Shown one piece after another: positions 5,804 through 7,174 of a DNA stretch of 7,174 bases. This stretch comes from UBA5499 sp002426275 (GTDB lineage Bacteria; Bacillota; DTU084): contig CALASN010000002.1 in assembly GCA_937888735.1 (NCBI GenBank), positions 1-7,174 of the forward strand. The letters run 5' to 3'. Each line of letters opens with the position of its first letter. Within the stretch, counting starts at the first letter, position 1. The notes beneath the pieces were generated by a model. It was not told the origin of the DNA. It did not search any database and saw nothing but the letters and a program-made list of their open reading frames with translations. Both the position numbers and the translations under genes were made by a program.

Positions 5804-5842
5804 AAAAAGAGAACCTGTACATTTGTACATTGGGCTCTTTTT
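5804..5842. terminator. Bidirectional-looking terminator hairpin
   Basis: AAAAAGAG (5804-5811) pairs with CTCTTTTT (5835-5842), and inside it GTACA (5817-5821) pairs with TGTAC (5824-5828). The middle of the stem is imperfect. T-rich and A-rich ends allow termination on either strand. It directly follows the coding-like tail that ends at 5803. Confidence 0.55.
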
Positions 5843-5859
5843 AATATGAGTGAATGACA

Positions 5860-5932
5860 GAAGCCGTATGCACCGTGAGGTTCACGTACGGATCCGAGAG
5901 GCCGGTAGGCTAACTTTTCGATAACCTCCTAC
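5860..5932 (+). mobile_element. Isolated 3' end of a group II intron (domains V and VI)
   Basis: GAAGCCGTATG (5860-5870) with CACGTACGGATC (5883-5894) is the conserved frame of group II intron domain V. Details fit: the catalytic AGC triad at 5862-5864, pairs 5864-5867 with 5888-5891, a two-base CG bulge at 5885-5886, and a GTGA (GNRA) tetraloop at 5875-5878 closed by ACC/GGT. Domain VI follows as GTAGG (5905-5909) with CCTAC (5928-5932). It has an unpaired A about eight bases from a likely AC 3' terminus at 5932 (A5924, candidate branch point). Upstream, no domains I-IV and no reverse transcriptase/maturase are present, so this is a remnant that cannot splice or move alone. A lower-stem mismatch (G5863 opposite A5892) suggests decay. 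A 5'-truncated retrotransposition or later deletion could explain it. Confidence 0.8.
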
Positions 5933-5943
5933 GTGATCGTTGG

Positions 5944-5987
5944 AAATGTGCTGTCGGCAACATAGTTTAATGGCACATTTTTTTTTT
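5944..5987 (+). terminator. Rho-independent terminator with long T tract
   Basis: AAATGTGC (5944-5951) pairs with GCACATTT (5973-5980), extendable by two G-U pairs, around a loop of about 17 bases, followed by a T tract reaching ten T (5978-5987). The long loop weakens it, but the T run is strong. It separates the intron remnant from the DUF3794 gene. Confidence 0.55.
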
Positions 5988-6001
5988 CGCTGCATATAGT
6001 A
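5973..6001 (+). promoter_or_regulatory. Possible sporulation-type (SigK/SigE-like) promoter
   Basis: CATATAGTA (5993-6001) fits the CATAnnnTA -10 shared by mother-cell sigma factors. An AC at 5975-5976 lies 16 bases upstream, in line with the B. subtilis SigK pattern. The spacer is mostly the T tract of the preceding terminator, and no SigA -35 is apparent. The call rests partly on the downstream gene being a DUF3794 protein, so it is tentative. Confidence 0.25.
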
Positions 6002-6049
6002 TAAAGAAGGGCTTAAGGGCGTTTCAACCGTGGAAAGGAGGAAAGCAAA

Positions 6050-7174
6050 TTGGCAATTAGTTTAAAGAACGAACAAGTATGGCTATCCATACCAGGTGGA
6101 CAGCACAGCGCGCAGGCGATTGTGGAAGGCGCGCTTGCCGTGGAGCAAGAGCTGGAAAAAATAGTGGAGCTGAATGTTGTGCCGGTCTTAGAAAACGTCC
6201 AGGTGGATGAAGGCAAGGTGACCATAAGAGGTTCGGTGAATGTGGATTTGTTATACCAGAGGGCTAATGGTTGGGGGAGCGCCCTGGAAGCCCAAAGCTG
6301 GCAAAGGTGTCTTCCTTTTGAACAAGAGCTGGAGATCAGCGAAGCCAAAGCAGGCATGAACGCCAACGTGCAGCTTGCGGTCAGCGGCTCCAGCCACGAA
6401 GGGTTGGGCAAGGAATTGGATCTCAGCGCCATGGTTTCAATTGAGGTGAATTTATCTGAACAAAGGAAAATCGCCCTTGCCACTGACGCTCTTTCCATAC
6501 CTCCAGGGCAATTATCTTTGGAAAAGAAGATCGTCAGCTTCACGGCGCCGCAAGACAACATAAAACAGCAGACGACGGCAGAAGGGTTGCTGATTCTGCC
6601 CCAGCAGCTGCCGGATTTATCCCAGATCATCCAAGGACGGGCAACGGCCAGGGCTACAAACCTTTCGCTGAATTTTAACGGCGGCGTGGCGGAGATTTCA
6701 GGGGTAATGGATTTATCATTTTTATATTACACAGTCTCTCCGGAAGGAGTGCCGCCCCAGTTGGGAAGCGTGGATCTGCGCGGCGTCTTACCATTTGAGC
6801 TGGCCGTTAATATTCCGGCTCTGGGAGAAAAAGCCCGGGGCAAGGTGAAGTTGTCTGTGGAGGATTTTCAGCTCATTTCCCAATCACCTAGGGAAGTTTT
6901 AGTGATTATGAATTTAGCTGTGGACCTGGCTTTGTTCGAACAGCGGAAACTAAGAGTGGTAACGGGCCTGAGTTCTAAAGGGGAGCTTGAAGTTGCACAG
7001 AGGAAAGAAGTCTTAAGTCATCAGGTTCTGGTAGGGGAAAATAGCAGCCAGTTTTCAGTGCAGGGTGGGCTTGTCCTGCCAGCAGGAGAGCTTCCCATCA
7101 CCCAAATCTTGCGCTTGGTTCCCTTTGTGAGTTCTCAGGAAGTAAGGATGGTAGAGGAGAAGGTTGTGGTAGAG
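6050..7174 (+). CDS. DUF3794 (SipL-like) repeat protein, 3' end outside window
   Basis: A TTG start eight bases after a perfect AAAGGAGG (6034-6041) opens 375 codons with no stop before the right edge. I see no signal peptide, consistent with a protein made in the cytoplasm or mother cell. The protein is built of repeats. Repeat 1 spans about residues 20-145 (QAIVEGALAVEQELEKIVEL, later DEGKVTIRGSVNVDLLYQ). Repeat 2 spans about 172-300 (AEGLLILPQQLPDLSQII). Repeat 3 begins near 332 (VQGGLVLPAGELPITQILR) and is cut by the window. The G.L.LP...P...QI signature and the following alternating strands match DUF3794, found in the C. difficile spore-coat morphogenetic protein SipL and related, often LysM-bearing, Clostridia proteins. 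A LysM domain could lie beyond the window. A spore-coat or envelope role is inference. The frame is intact, unlike its left-hand neighbours. Confidence 0.75.
   Translation, partial: MAISLKNEQVWLSIPGGQHSAQAIVEGALAVEQELEKIVELNVVPVLENVQVDEGKVTIRGSVNVDLLYQRANGWGSALEAQSWQRCLPFEQELEISEAKAGMNANVQLAVSGSSHEGLGKELDLSAMVSIEVNLSEQRKIALATDALSIPPGQLSLEKKIVSFTAPQDNIKQQTTAEGLLILPQQLPDLSQIIQGRATARATNLSLNFNGGVAEISGVMDLSFLYYTVSPEGVPPQLGSVDLRGVLPFELAVNIPALGEKARGKVKLSVEDFQLISQSPREVLVIMNLAVDLALFEQRKLRVVTGLSSKGELEVAQRKEVLSHQVLVGENSSQFSVQGGLVLPAGELPITQILRLVPFVSSQEVRMVEEKVVVE

Noticed and set aside
5291..6050. Active group II intron, CRISPR array or toxin-antitoxin pair in the intergenic graveyard
   Set aside because: No maturase or intron 5' domains, no direct-repeat/spacer pattern, and no paired small genes with ribosome binding sites were found.
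6013..6630. 205-codon - strand frame
   Set aside because: Exact antisense of the DUF3794 gene, which has a strong ribosome binding site and recognisable repeats. The - frame is Ser/Cys-rich shadow sequence.

Overview
The window looks like a chromosomal stretch of an anaerobic, spore-forming Clostridia/Peptococcaceae-type Firmicute, possibly from a metagenome. The pointers are a class III (anaerobic) ribonucleotide reductase operon, strong AAGGAGG-type ribosome binding sites with TTG starts, a DUF3794 (SipL-like) spore or cell-surface protein, remnants of a secretin of the kind some Peptococcaceae carry, and a decayed prophage. This assignment is inference from gene content; no rRNA or marker gene is present.

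Bases 1-1700 are a decaying prophage head module on the + strand. It holds the C-terminal part of a protein with an R-S-E ADP-ribosyltransferase domain (1-717), a 77-residue unknown protein (734-967), and a GP20-type scaffold gene that is frameshifted near 1310 and loses its 3' end near 1610 (1197-1698). Two hairpins with a shared GCACC/GGTGC core flank the scaffold remnant. Bases 1700-1960 contain no convincing protein gene but are rich in inverted repeats: a large imperfect dyad (1739-1813) with divergent ribosome-binding-site/ATG pairs at its shoulders, then consecutive hairpins leading to nrdG.

Bases 1961-5131 are the functional core. nrdG encodes a radical-SAM activase. nrdD encodes a 780-residue class III reductase with an N-terminal ATP cone, a zinc site, a glycyl-radical motif and, unusually, a C-terminal glutaredoxin/thioredoxin-like domain with a CxxC. 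NrdG would install the glycyl radical on NrdD. The adjacent Cys-Cys in the catalytic barrel and the fused redox domain suggest that electrons come from a dithiol rather than formate. nrdD also has its own near-consensus SigA promoter (TTGACA-17 bp-TACAAT) overlapped by dyads that could be an operator. Two hairpins follow nrdD, the second a textbook terminator.

Bases 5300-6000 are a graveyard. The last ~75 residues of a secretin lie on the - strand. They abut, back to back, ~42 residues from the immediately preceding part of a secretin on the + strand, as if a small segment had been inverted. An unrecognised coding-like tail and a terminator follow, then an isolated group II intron domain V/VI, then another terminator. 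From 6050 to the right edge runs an intact reading frame (375 codons, no stop reached) with tandem DUF3794 repeats, a strong ribosome binding site, a TTG start and a possible mother-cell-type promoter.
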